64,000 nucleotides of DNA from Podospora pseudoanserina (taxonomy: Eukaryota > Ascomycota > Sordariomycetes > Sordariales > Podosporaceae), in contig NC_085922.1 of NCBI RefSeq assembly GCF_035222485.1, positions 3,487,001 through 3,551,000 on the forward strand, given 5' to 3'. Made by a program: the position numbers and the translations under genes. Shown in pieces: positions 9,931-20,000 of this stretch. Numbering within the stretch: position 1 is the stretch's first letter; the number at the start of each line of letters is the position of its first letter. The notes beneath the pieces are model-generated. The model was given only the letters and a program-made list of their open reading frames with translations, did no database searches and was not told the origin of the DNA.

Positions 9931-10302
9931 TCTACGGTGCTCATTCGTTGGGCGTGTGAATATGAGTAGGTAGACAGCCAATCTGGACCGGACAGCACAT
10001 GATCCGCCCAGTAAAAGGCAGCCAGATCATATTGCGGGCGATGGTATGCCTCTTTACGAGGCTCAAAACGTTGGGATTGGAGGCTTCTTGCTGCGGTAGG
10101 CCTCGGGCGGGGTAAAATCCGGCTGTTGACGTCGTGGTGCAGCTGTCCGACAAACTTCAGATTATAATTCTGGACGACAAGCAAAACAAATGTTCCTCTT
10201 CCTTTCTTGTCCCTGAACTTGTCACTTCGGCTTCATATTAACCGTTTTGATCGCGAGTTAAACTGCACCAGACGTGCTGCTTCGGCGCCCCTCAACGCAG
10301 CC
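9931..10302. other. Intergenic region before the tetraspanin-like gene
   Basis: No supported gene. A minus-strand frame around 10070-10160 reads STAGFYPA, which faintly recalls the APH segment after the DWE motif, but it is too short to assign. The last 100 bp serve as leader or promoter for the downstream gene. Confidence 0.35.
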
Positions 10303-11298
10303 ATGGCCCTCCTCCTCACCCTCTACGTCCTGGTATGCCACCACCTAACCTTTAATCACCCCAATGCTAACCCTTTTCCCAGCTAATCATCACCCTCACC
10401 GGCCTCGCCATGTCTGTCCCCCCGTTTCCCCTCTCCCCTCGCCATCACTAACCTTTATCCCAGCTACCAACACCACACAAGCACCACCCTCTCCCTCCCG
10501 CTCTCCCCCACCCTCACAATCCTCACCATCCTCCTCCCCCTCCTCTCCCTCCTCACCACCTCCCTAACCTTCTTCTCCTCCTCCCACCCCCGCAAACCCC
10601 TCCTCCCCCTTTTATCCAACGCTCTCCAACTCCTCCTCACCATCATCTTGTCCACCCTGTTCGGCGCCACCCTCACATCCTCCTATCTCCCCTGCGCCCT
10701 CCAAACAACCTGGCGATCCCTCTGGACATCCCACTCCGCCACCCCCATCCGCACGATTCAAGACTCGCTCTCCTGTTGCGGCTTCAAATCAACCAAGGAC
10801 ATGGCCTGGCCTTTTCCCTCGAGCGGCAACAACGGAGATGTTTCCAGCTGCGAGAAGCAGTTCAACCGGCACACACCCTGCGCTGGACCGTGGGAAGACG
10901 CCCTGAACAAAACGACCGGGGTGGAGCTGGGTGTTGTTGTGGTAGCGGGGGTTGTTCAGCTTCTTTCACTGGTGGTGTTTAAAACACAGCGGAGGGGGGG
11001 GCAAGGGAAAAAGGTGTGGTTGGGGAGGGTGGTGGAGATTTTTACTGGACAGGACGATGAAGGGCAGGGGAGACGGCCGCTTTTGACGGGGGGGAGGGGT
11101 CACAGTGAGGAAGGGAGTTATATTGACAGGGGAGTGGAGGAGGAGGAGGAGCAGGGTGGTCACGAAAATGGCAATGGCTATGGAGGGACCTCAAGCTCAG
11201 CCCAGACACAAACACAACCAGACGACAATAACAGCCGTGGTGGACCAAGGGTCGAAGTCTCCCATCATGACCCCTGGGCCGGGGCGGAGAGGGTCTAA
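10303..11298 (+). CDS. Tetraspanin-like membrane protein (fungal Tsp3 type), 3 exons
   Basis: join(10303..10332, 10383..10411, 10464..11298), 297 aa. The first two exons are tiny (30 and 29 nt) and encode the first helix (MALLLTLYVL, LIITLTGLAI). Then follow two hydrophobic helices (TILTILLPLLSLLTTSLTFF and LQLLLTIILSTLFGATLTSS), a loop of about 100 residues with the diagnostic CCG motif (SLSCCGF) plus additional cysteines (SSCEKQF, HTPCAGP), and a fourth helix (GVELGVVVVAGVVQLL). A long polar, Glu/Gly-rich cytoplasmic tail ends the protein. Four helices with a CCG loop between helices 3 and 4 define tetraspanins; the fungal members are weakly conserved. Tetraspanins organise membrane microdomains. 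Exon borders were chosen because only they join the helices in frame. Confidence 0.75.
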
Positions 11299-11481
11299 TT
11301 CACCAATCCTCAACATCAAAACATCAAAAAGCATGTAAAGATCTAGCTCGATTTGTCCATCTGTACACATTCAACATTTATACATGACTTCTTTGCAATT
11401 CGCACCTCCCAGCCAAAACTCCATCCATCCATGTAAACCCCCAAAACAACTGAATGATGCATATATTTTTGACGCCCTCCT

Positions 11482-14400
11482 CTATAGTTCATCATGTCCC
11501 CCCTCCTCCTTCTTTTCCACTGGATCCTCAAAGACTGGTTCCTTGGCCTCCTGCTGATTCTCATTCTCCAACTGCTGCTTGTCCAAGAACTCCTTGAGCA
11601 TCTCGTTCAGCTCCTCCTGGCTCGGCATCTTCCCGTCCTTACCGGGCTGCAGCTTGAGAGTCGGCGCCGCCGGCTTCCCGTTCTTCTGCGTCGACGTCGA
11701 CTTGGCCTTGGCCGTCTTGGTCTTGCTCTTCGTCTTGGCCTTCTTGGCCTTCTCACGCTTCTCGAAGTTGCGGACGCCCTTCATGGCGAGATCCATGCCC
11801 GCCTTGTCGAGCTTCTCTCTGCGGTCGACGAGGTCCTTGACCAACAGGACGGGGTCGTCCGTCTCGCCGAGCTTCTCCTGGGCGATGAGCTTCTCCTCGA
11901 GCCAGGCAGAGATGGTGATATAAAGCTCCTCGCTTTCCTTCAGGTCCGCCAGTTCATAGACAGGGGGAACAGGACCGCGGTCCTTGTTGAGGTCCTCCAT
12001 GCTCGTGGCAGTCTTGGTAGAGCTGCTGGGTTCATCCTCAAGGCCGTCAAAGTCGTCGGCAGACGAGGCAGGGGCTTCGGTGACGGTCGAGCTCTCGGTG
12101 CTGGTGGTGGATGAGGAGGCGGAGGCCGAAGCCTGGGCAGAAAGGAACGCCTCGTGGTCGGCAATCTGCTTCTTGATGTCGGCAACAAAGTGCTGGGTGC
12201 TGTTGAGGGCGTCCTTGAGATCCTTGATAAGCTCAGGTCTCTTGGCCAACTCTTCGATCCTCTGCTGAACAGGCGTGACAAGCTTCTGGAGGTTGGTCAG
12301 GCGCTGCTTGAGCACCTTCTCGGTGGCATCGGCACCATCGCCATACAGCCAGTCACTATCCTCGCTGTTTTGCTTCTCAATCTTGGCCCGCTCCTCGGCG
12401 GTCGAGACGCGGACAAAGTCCTCATTCTCAACAATGTCCCGGACCTTGTAGGTGTACGACTCGAGCTGGTTCAGCGCCTCCTCGCGCTGTCTCCGAGCGC
12501 GATCAGACGCCTGGAAAGCCTTGAGACGGTCCTTGATGGCAGTAAGATCCGCCTTAGAGAGCTGGGGAATGCCAGACTTCTCAAGAGTAAATTTGACTGG
12601 GATAACAATTAGTTCCCTTTTCGGTTCGGCAGGCTTTCCGTCGGCAGAAGCAGAGGCAGAGGCAGAGGCAGAGGCAGAAGAGGCGGCAGAAGACGAGGCA
12701 GTGGTGCTCGAGGATGAATCGGTCGGGGACGACGACGCGTCCGCAGACTCGCTCTCGGAATCACCTTCCAGCGGCTTCTGCTCCTTCTTTCCGAAACCAA
12801 ACAGGTTCTTGACGCCATCGACGATACCGGCCTTCTCGGCGGTCTCGGTCTCGCACTCGACAGTGACCTTGGTCACGTCCACCTCACCGTCCTCGTTGGT
12901 GAGACGGACGCCGACCTTGACCTTGACGTCGGCCTTGTCGCACTTGTGCTTTTCAACAAGCTCGGCGACAGTGGCAGTCAAGTTCTGAGTGGCCAAGACC
13001 TTGGTGTCAGCCTCGGCAGACTCAAGAGCCTGGTAAAAGTTGACGGAAAAGTCCTCCTTGTTAGTAAAGGTGAGCTCCTTGGCAGGGGCGCCAAAGTACG
13101 AGCTGGCAGTCCAAAGGCGCTGGTGCTTGGGCTTGCCCTCGTCAGTGTTCCACCTCATGCCGGCAGGGTACACAGCAGCCTCGGAGATGCGAATCTCCTT
13201 GACACGGAAGCTGGGGCTGATCTCGGCAGCCCTGAAGCCAGCACCGAAAACAGCAGCCTCATCAGAGTTGACGTTGGTGCGGAGCTTGTCCGAACCGCCA
13301 AGGGCCTTCTCGAGCTGCTTCTGAACAAAAGGAGTGCGGGTAGCACCGCCGTGAAGAATGACAGAGTCAAGATCCTTGACCTCAAGTCCGGCAGCAGTAA
13401 GCGCGTTCTGAACGGCGATGCTGACTCTTTCAATCTGAGACGAAGCCATCTCCTCGAAATCGGCGCGGGTAAGCTTGTACTTGAAGTCGATATCATCGTA
13501 GAGACCCTCGAAGCTGGTACCGGTAACCTGGTTGGCACTGAGAACGTGCCTGACCTTTTCGGCAGACGTGGTCAGCTTGGCGATGGCGCGGCCGTGGGCA
13601 ATGACGCCCTCAGCCGTCACGGAAGCCTTCTGAGCCTTGGGAGACTCGACAAACTTGGAGATCATGTCATCAACAATCAAGTAGTTGAGCGCATCACCAC
13701 CAAGGGTGCGGTCCCAACCACTGCCAAGAACCTGGACTTCCTGAACAGTCTTGTTAAACTTGCCAATGTCCTTGACCGTCCTGCTCTGGAACTTGAGCAC
13801 AGTAGCTGTGGTGGAGCCAGCACCCATATCGAATACCATGTGGTGCTCGGGCTTTCCTCCCTCGTTGACATTGGGGAACTGTCTGCTGGTGGCATAGTTG
13901 AGACCCACAGCCAGACCCTCGGTGATGAGCGACAGGACCTTGAGACCAGCGAGGTCAGCGGCCAACTCGATGGCGCGCTTCTCCTCGATGGTATAGAAGG
14001 GAGGAATGCTGAAGACGACAGAGCGGACAGAGCTTCCCTTTCCAGCGAGTTCCTCAGCGTTGGCGCGGATAGCCTGGAGCTCCATCGCCAGCAGTTCCTC
14101 CACCAGCCATGCCTCCTCTTCCTGTGTAAATGCGCCGGCGCTCTTGAAGGCGGCGGTTCCCTTGACCTTGTGTGCAACCAATTGAAGAGCTGGGTGGCGC
14201 TTCGCATATTCCTTCACCTCGGCGGCATCGACGGGGAGACCGAGGAGGGGCTTGAGGTTTGGGAACGAATCGCCAGGGAATCGCGGGGCAAGGGCCATGG
14301 CATCAGAGCCATAGGCGCGCTCGGGGTAGGTGCCCTTCTTGGGGCCATTTTGAGAGGGCTTGAAGGTGACGGCCGAGATCTCTTTTCTTCTCGAGTCTTT

Positions 14401-14565
14401 TGTCAGGACAATCTCGAGGGGGATACCCGGCTTTACCAGGGCGGCCTTGATGTATTCTGTGCCCAGATCGACGCCCAGGACAGCGGAAACGGCAAAGACA
14501 TGGGAGGAGAAGAGGAAGATGGCAGATAATAATATTGACAACGGCGATAATGTTGGCCGCGCCAT
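11482..14565 (-). CDS. lhs1: ER lumenal Hsp70-family chaperone Lhs1 / GRP170 (HYOU1-like)
   Basis: A single-exon frame of 1027 aa. An N-terminal signal peptide (hydrophobic SILLSAIFLFSSHVFAVSA) is followed by the Hsp70 phosphate-1 motif VLGVDLGTEYIKAA, then MVFDMGAGSTTATV (phosphate-2) and VILHGGATRTPFVQ (adenosine motif). After a beta-sandwich region comes an acidic, Ser/Ala-rich insertion (about residues 600-650), then a long helical lid region and the C-terminal ER retrieval signal HDEL. The length (about 1000 aa), the insertion and the HDEL are all typical of the Grp170 group rather than BiP. The family acts as nucleotide exchange factor and holdase for Kar2/BiP during translocation and ER protein folding. 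The start lies right before the signal peptide. Unfolded-protein-response control is usual for the family, but I did not identify a specific element. Confidence 0.95.
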   Translation of the reverse strand: MARPTLSPLSILLSAIFLFSSHVFAVSAVLGVDLGTEYIKAALVKPGIPLEIVLTKDSRRKEISAVTFKPSQNGPKKGTYPERAYGSDAMALAPRFPGDSFPNLKPLLGLPVDAAEVKEYAKRHPALQLVAHKVKGTAAFKSAGAFTQEEEAWLVEELLAMELQAIRANAEELAGKGSSVRSVVFSIPPFYTIEEKRAIELAADLAGLKVLSLITEGLAVGLNYATSRQFPNVNEGGKPEHHMVFDMGAGSTTATVLKFQSRTVKDIGKFNKTVQEVQVLGSGWDRTLGGDALNYLIVDDMISKFVESPKAQKASVTAEGVIAHGRAIAKLTTSAEKVRHVLSANQVTGTSFEGLYDDIDFKYKLTRADFEEMASSQIERVSIAVQNALTAAGLEVKDLDSVILHGGATRTPFVQKQLEKALGGSDKLRTNVNSDEAAVFGAGFRAAEISPSFRVKEIRISEAAVYPAGMRWNTDEGKPKHQRLWTASSYFGAPAKELTFTNKEDFSVNFYQALESAEADTKVLATQNLTATVAELVEKHKCDKADVKVKVGVRLTNEDGEVDVTKVTVECETETAEKAGIVDGVKNLFGFGKKEQKPLEGDSESESADASSSPTDSSSSTTASSSAASSASASASASASADGKPAEPKRELIVIPVKFTLEKSGIPQLSKADLTAIKDRLKAFQASDRARRQREEALNQLESYTYKVRDIVENEDFVRVSTAEERAKIEKQNSEDSDWLYGDGADATEKVLKQRLTNLQKLVTPVQQRIEELAKRPELIKDLKDALNSTQHFVADIKKQIADHEAFLSAQASASASSSTTSTESSTVTEAPASSADDFDGLEDEPSSSTKTATSMEDLNKDRGPVPPVYELADLKESEELYITISAWLEEKLIAQEKLGETDDPVLLVKDLVDRREKLDKAGMDLAMKGVRNFEKREKAKKAKTKSKTKTAKAKSTSTQKNGKPAAPTLKLQPGKDGKMPSQEELNEMLKEFLDKQQLENENQQEAKEPVFEDPVEKKEEGGHDEL
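12640..12690. repeat. Hexanucleotide-like repeat coding (Ser-Ala)n in Lhs1
   Basis: Repeated GCAGAG units on the plus strand encode an alternating Ser-Ala tract inside the acidic/Ser-rich insertion of the Hsp70 Lhs1. Such repeats expand and contract readily. Confidence 0.8.
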
Positions 14566-15515
14566 GGTGGGCGAGTGTGTGCGTGTGTGTGTCGCCGAAA
14601 CAACAATCGAGTCGGTGTTGTTATGTTGGTGTTGGTGTTGGTGGTGCTGGTGTTAGGTGGGAAAGTAGAGCTCCAGCCAGCTGTCACCCAAAAGGTACTT
14701 GTTCGAGTTCCCCGCCAATTTGGAGCTTGCTGTGGATGAATAGGCAGAATGAATGCACCGCTACGCAAGAGTCAAAGGCAGGCAAGCGGCAGGCGACAGG
14801 AGATATCGCAAAGAAAATGGAGCAAAAGTTATAGATGTGGCCTCAACTGAGGAAGAGTCTGATGACCTTCCTTCTTCGTCTCTGGGATCTGGTGTTTCTT
14901 GTTCTATCAATCTGTTCCAAAATCCAAAGTGGCTACGCTGTTCACATCTTCTTGACAGCGCCCACAGACCCCTGTCCACTGATGCGACGCCCGAGCTTGG
15001 GCGAGCTTTGGCCAATCAGATCATCTCCGCTCACAAGACCAGATCGGTATCTGATTAGCTAATTGCCAAGAGTGTGTCTTGGCATCAAAGAGCAAAGCCT
15101 GAAGTTCATTGTTCGAGATTAGCAGAAGGCTGCGCGCAGCATAAGACTAGCATATCTGAGACCGGAGCATCTTCCTTCACTCATACTACTCCTTGACCCC
15201 ATGTCCCTTTTCAGCGCTTGACCGGAGGGTTTGCCGGACCGGCGCCGTGAAGTGGGGCCGTTGAGCCGGCGAATGCGGCAGATATCCCGGGACGTCTCAT
15301 TACGTACAGATACCACAATGTTACGTTTCGGTCGTCTTTCCATGATTGGAATGCTCTAGAATCTAGACTTATCATCTATGTACAGCCATTGCAACTACCC
15401 TCCAAGGCTTTGGACAGTGCAGAATTAGGTTTGTACAAGTTATGCAAGGCTGGCATTAGATCTTCCTTCACCTATTGCTGCCGTTGACAGCCCATCACGA
15501 TATACTTCACTAATG
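14566..15515. other. Intergenic region between lhs1 (5' side) and dbp6 (3' side)
   Basis: Contains the lhs1 leader/promoter, with a GTTGGT-rich stretch near 14624-14656, and the dbp6 3' flank. Only short overlapping frames are present; none has recognisable protein features. Confidence 0.55.
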
Positions 15516-18050
15516 TCACCTCCCCTCCTTCTTCCCCTTCTTCCCCCTCGAAAACGTAGCCTCCTGCTGCAACTGCGCCAAAGCCCTCTCATAAGCCTGC
15601 ACCCTCTCCTCACTGAAATCCTCCACCTTGGCACCCTCCTCCTTCTCCCCAACCCCCTTCTCCTCCTTTTTGTCCAGACGGACCCTCTCAACCGGCGTGG
15701 TGCGCAAGATATTCGTAGAAGCCCCCTCTCCTTCACCAGCAAAATCCCTCCAGAACCGTCTAGCCTCGGAATGCTCCAACAATGTCCAAGCCGCACCTGC
15801 CCTGCCAGCACGGGCCGTCCTACCCACGCGGTGGACGTAGGCTGTTTCGCTGATGGGGAGGTCGTAGTTGATGACGTGCTCCAGGTTTGGTAGATCGAGA
15901 CCACGCGAGGCGATGTCGGAGGCGACAAGAATGCGGAGCTTGGCCTGCGTGAAGGCTCGTAAGGTGTGCGTGCGACGGATGGTTTTAGTGGTTGAGGTGA
16001 GGGTGCCAATGAGATGCGCCAATCCAGGTATCAAAATGGCCAAGAGGCGAGAAAGCCGGAGAGCGGCTTCGTTGGATTTGGTGAAGATGAGGGCAGAGCT
16101 GGCGAATTTGCCCTTGGTAGCCGGTGCCTTGGCTTTTGGTTTTGGCTCATCAGCTTCAGACTCCGAGGATGAATCAGAGTCGGAAGAGCTGGAACCAGAG
16201 TCGGAACCAGAGTCAGAGCCAGAGTCGGAATCAGAATCAGAATCAGAATCAGAATCAGAGTCACTGCTCTCAGATGCAGATGCTGTCTCTTCCTCCGCAA
16301 CTTTCTCAACCAGGGGCACAGCGGCCAAAAGCTCGCTCTGAAGCAAGTCAACCAAGTACAGCGGCTTAAGACTTGGCTCGCGGACCTTGATGGCATACTC
16401 CTTAAGCAGAGGCGGCAACGACTGATCGCCAGCCTTGGTGCCTTCCAGCACAACCAGTTTTGGCCTTGAAAGCTTCAGCAGATTCAACATGCTGATATCG
16501 TGCGTCATGGTGGCACTCAGTATGACCTTTCGCACACCTTTCTTGTTGGACTTTGGGAACACCCGCCGTGATGGTCTTCGTTCCACGCTCAGCTTGTCCA
16601 ATACCAGATTCAGCCACTGCTGAAAGTCCTGCGCCAGCAGCTTGTCGGCTTCATCGACCACTAACCAACGAACGTAGTCCAGTGTAAATCCCGGTGTCTG
16701 CTTGATATGCTCCACCAGACGACCAGGCGTGCAGATAAGCACATCAACCTTGGAGGCATAGTCCTCAGGGTTGATAGTTTCGCTAGCAGTCCAACTTGAC
16801 AACGCCTCCATCGAGTGGGCATCTTCCGCCGCGCCATATCTCGCCTTCTTTTCCACAATCGCCGATTGCTCCTCCTTGAACACCTTGTTACCCACAGCTG
16901 TCCCAATCTTGACTCGTTTCCCGCCATTTGAAGCAAAAGCAGCAGCGCATGCCTCACACGTTTGCTGTACCTGCTGAACAAGATCTCTAGTCGGCAGCAC
17001 AATCAACGCTCTGAGATTCGTGATCCGGCCATAGCTAATGTCCTGAATCATCGGCAAAACATATGACAACGTCTTTCCAGAACCAGTAGGAGCAGCCACC
17101 ACCACATCTCCTTGTCTGTCGGGATTTGGCAACAATAACGGCAACACGGCAGTCTGCACCGCGAAAGCCTCCTTGAACCCCTTGGACTGAAGAACCTTGG
17201 CTGGCTCGGCAGCAATCTTCAACTCCTCAAACGATTTCGTCGTACTTTCTGTAACTCGAATTGGCGAGGCAATCCATTGCGGCAATGTTTCGTACGTCAA
17301 TTTCGACTCGTCAAAAGCGACTGGTGCTGGCTGAGGGATCGGCTCGAGGCCGTGCTCCACGACTGGCTCCTCCTCTTGCTCTGGCTCGGCACCATCGACA
17401 TCCATCTTGTCCTTGTCATCTTCAGGAGCCTGCGCCTGGAGAGCTTTTGCGACCTTTTCAAACACGGATTTATGCCTGCTCCGAACCGCATCATCGTCTT
17501 CTTCTGGTTCCTCGGCTTTTGGCTTCTTCTTCTTCTTTTCTCGTTTTGGTTTCCGCTTGTCTTGTTGTTCTTCGTTGGCGATATTCTCGGTTGACTCCGC
17601 TTCCTCGGCGACAGTTGGAGTGTCCTCCTCTTTGTCTTCTTGATCTTCCTCCTCTACCCTCCTCCGCTTCTTGGGCTTTTCCTCTACCCCCCCCTCGTCG
17701 CCCTTGGAATTTTTGTTCTTTTTGCTCTTTGACTTCTTGGGTGTCTTTTCCTCCTCTTCGGTAGCCACTTTGGGTGTGTCGTCTACTGGGCCCGAGCCTG
17801 GCACGCTGGGAGCTGGGGGCTCGTCATCGCCGAATACAATCTTGGTTGGCTGTGCTGTAGCATCGATGCGCTTGGCGTATGGCTGAAGCCATGACGAAGT
17901 CTGTACTGGCACAGGGGCAGGCTCTGCATATTCCGACCATTGCGGCAGTGGCTCTGGCTCTGGATCTCGGTAGACGGGCGGTGGTCGCACAGGTATGTCA
18001 GATGGGCGCGACGCCTTTGGTTTTGGTGGGGGAATGTATCTGTTGTACAT
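15516..18050 (-). CDS. dbp6: DEAD-box ATP-dependent RNA helicase Dbp6 (ribosome biogenesis)
   Basis: 844 aa from the ATG at 18050 (MYNRYIPPPKPK). The open frame extends upstream to 18260, but the downstream Met matches the usual fungal start. A charged, Lys/Glu-rich N-terminal extension of about 250 residues precedes the helicase core: motif I APTGSGKT (about residue 320), Ia LPTRDLVQQV, Ib TPGRL, motif II VDEADKLL (about 464), motif III SATMTH (about 513), then RecA2 with LIFTKSN, ASDIASRGLDLPN and motif VI HRVGRTARAG (about 740). Between the two RecA domains lies an acidic Ser-Asp repeat tract (about 585-635). Dbp6 unwinds or remodels pre-rRNA in early 60S assembly in the nucleolus. Head to head with gpi3, sharing a promoter region of about 450 bp. 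Confidence 0.93.
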   Translation of the reverse strand: MYNRYIPPPKPKASRPSDIPVRPPPVYRDPEPEPLPQWSEYAEPAPVPVQTSSWLQPYAKRIDATAQPTKIVFGDDEPPAPSVPGSGPVDDTPKVATEEEEKTPKKSKSKKNKNSKGDEGGVEEKPKKRRRVEEEDQEDKEEDTPTVAEEAESTENIANEEQQDKRKPKREKKKKKPKAEEPEEDDDAVRSRHKSVFEKVAKALQAQAPEDDKDKMDVDGAEPEQEEEPVVEHGLEPIPQPAPVAFDESKLTYETLPQWIASPIRVTESTTKSFEELKIAAEPAKVLQSKGFKEAFAVQTAVLPLLLPNPDRQGDVVVAAPTGSGKTLSYVLPMIQDISYGRITNLRALIVLPTRDLVQQVQQTCEACAAAFASNGGKRVKIGTAVGNKVFKEEQSAIVEKKARYGAAEDAHSMEALSSWTASETINPEDYASKVDVLICTPGRLVEHIKQTPGFTLDYVRWLVVDEADKLLAQDFQQWLNLVLDKLSVERRPSRRVFPKSNKKGVRKVILSATMTHDISMLNLLKLSRPKLVVLEGTKAGDQSLPPLLKEYAIKVREPSLKPLYLVDLLQSELLAAVPLVEKVAEEETASASESSDSDSDSDSDSDSDSGSDSGSDSGSSSSDSDSSSESEADEPKPKAKAPATKGKFASSALIFTKSNEAALRLSRLLAILIPGLAHLIGTLTSTTKTIRRTHTLRAFTQAKLRILVASDIASRGLDLPNLEHVINYDLPISETAYVHRVGRTARAGRAGAAWTLLEHSEARRFWRDFAGEGEGASTNILRTTPVERVRLDKKEEKGVGEKEEGAKVEDFSEERVQAYERALAQLQQEATFSRGKKGKKEGR
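16170..16264. repeat. Ser-Asp codon repeat within dbp6
   Basis: Imperfect tandem repeat (plus-strand units TCAGAA/TCGGAA/CCAGAG) coding the (Ser-Asp)n and Gly-Ser-Asp tract in the linker of the helicase. Confidence 0.85.
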
Positions 18051-18497
18051 GTTGGAGTATTTAGAATCCCAAATGTCATTAAAATGGTTCGCGATGTCAG
18101 AAAAGAGCTGGAGAATCAGACTCTTGTTTGGCTGCAAATCGGAGACGGGCGCAAAGAAAGTCGACATCCAAGCTCTCAGTCGAGCTCTGCGCAATTGGCA
18201 GTGGGGTCCCAACTTTTTTCTGGGGCTCGTCCAATTGCCAGCATTGACCGCTCTTGCCATCCCTGCTTATCGCTTATCGAGCCGTTCGAGGGTGGATCTA
18301 CCCGTTCTTGGCAGCCCTCCCAAACACCGCCGCAGGCCAACGCGTGCGCCATCCAATCACTGGTGTCCCCTGAAGGGGCATTGGATGAAGCCATCTCACC
18401 CTCACTCACGACACTCACTCTTGTCTTCATGACAGCTCCATAACACTATCCTCAACTCACAAAAAATGAGAGGGATCTCACACTTCCCCCATTCAAA
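18051..18497. promoter_or_regulatory. Shared divergent promoter, dbp6 / gpi3
   Basis: A 447-bp region between two divergently transcribed essential genes. A CCAAT box is visible near 18353 (ATCCAATCACTGG). No additional gene is supported. Confidence 0.5.
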
Positions 18498-20000
18498 ATG
18501 GCGCCCACATACAACATCGCCATGGTCAGCGACTTCTTCTACCCGCAACCAGGCGGCGTAGAGAGCCACATCTACCAGCTCTCAACCAAGCTCATGGACA
18601 GGGGCCACAAAGTCATCATCATCACCCACGCCTACGAAGGCCGCACCGGAGTCCGCTACCTCACCAACGGCCTCAAGGTCTACCACGTTCCCTTCCTCGT
18701 CATCTTCCGCTCTGCCACCTTCCCGACCGTCTTCTCCTTCTTCCCCATCTTCCGCAACATCGTGCTCCGCGAGCGCATCGACATTGTCCACGGTCACGCC
18801 AGTCTAAGCAACTTTTGCCATGAAGCCATCCTCCACGCTAGAACCATGGGTCTTCGGACTGTGTTTACCGATCATTCACTGTTTGGCTTTGCGGATGCAG
18901 CCAGTATCCTCACCAACAAGTTGCTAAAATTCACCCTGAGTGATGTAGATCATGTCATTTGCGTGAGCCACACCTGGTAAACCCCCTTTTCACCCCTTTT
19001 CCCACCCTCACGACTTACCCCCCCCCCCTCCCCCAAACAGCAAAGAAAACACCGTCCTTCGCGCCTCCCTCGACCCCCTCATGGTCTCGGTCATCCCCAA
19101 CGCCGTTGTAGCCGAAAACTTCAAACCCCTCTCCCCTCTGAAAACCCCTCCTACCCACCCCCGGCCCGCCCTTTAGGTCCCCACGACATCATCACCATCG
19201 TGGTCATCTCCCGCCTCTTTTACAACAAGGGCACCGACCTCCTCACCGCCGCCATCCCCCGCATCCTCGAAAACCACCCCAACACCCGCTTCATCATCGC
19301 CGGCTCCGGGCCCAAATCTATTGATCTAGAGCAAATGATTGAGCAGAATGTCCTCCAGGACAGGGTGGAGATGCTCGGTCCGATTCGTCATGAAGAGGTG
19401 AGGGACGTGATGGTACGAGGACACATCTATCTCCATCCGTCACTGACGGAGGCGTTTGGGACGGTGATTGTGGAAGCGGCAAGTTGCGGTTTGTATGTAG
19501 TCTGCACGCAGGTCGGTGGGATCCCGGAGGTCTTGCCGAGTCACATGACGGTGTTTGCCAAGCCGGAGGAGGACGACCTGGTGGCTGCCACGGGGAGGGC
19601 GATCGCCTCGATGAGGGCGAACAAAGTCCGCACAGAGTTGTTTCACGAGCAGGTGAGGGAGATGTACAGCTGGGAGAATGTCGCGGTGAGGACGGAGAGG
19701 GTGTATAACGGTATCTGCGGTGCGATTTCGGAGGGGGAGTTTTATGGGTATTATGAGGGGGATAATGCGAATAATAGCTGGAGCGCGACGAGGGGGCGGT
19801 CGGGGGTGCAGAGTTTTGCGTTGATTGATCGGCTGAAGCGGTATTACGGGTGCGGGATCTGGGCGGGGAAGCTGTTTTGCTTGTGTGTGATTGTGGATTA
19901 TTTGCTGTTTTTGTTTTTGGAGCTGTGGTTTCCGAGGGAGGTGATTGATGTTTGTCCGGATTGGCCGAGGAAGAAGAGGAAGGATTTGAGTAGGGAGTAG
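18498..20000 (+). CDS. gpi3: GPI-GlcNAc transferase catalytic subunit (Gpi3/Spt14, PIG-A), with one frame discontinuity
   Basis: Exon 1 is 18498..18976 and exon 2 runs from 19041 to 20000. The intron (18977-19040) contains a run of 11 C. Conserved GT4 segments: [20 protein letters not shown] at the N-terminus, [59 protein letters not shown], and the EX7E motif in [17 protein letters not shown]-terminal hydrophobic anchor ([16 protein letters not shown]) follows. The enzyme transfers GlcNAc to phosphatidylinositol at the ER, the first step of GPI-anchor synthesis. Odd: between ENFKPLSP and SENPSYPP the reading frame shifts by one base at the C-run 19133-19136, and no intron fixes it. One extra C would restore a 479-aa protein. 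Since the gene is essential in fungi, I favour a consensus error. Confidence in identity is very high; the intactness of this copy is uncertain. Confidence 0.93.

Noticed and set aside
12946-14529. A 527-codon plus-strand open frame antisense to lhs1
   Set aside because: It mirrors the codon pattern of the real Hsp70 gene on the other strand and shows no protein family features. Antisense openness is common in GC-rich coding DNA.
18051-18260. N-terminal extension of Dbp6 from the upstream Met at 18260
   Set aside because: The added residues resemble nothing in the family, and the Met at 18050 (MYNRYIPPPK) begins the region conserved in fungal Dbp6.
19108-19175. A candidate intron (GTAGCC to TTTAG) to repair the gpi3 frame
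   Set aside because: Its removal leaves the downstream sequence in the wrong frame and deletes the conserved VAENF segment.
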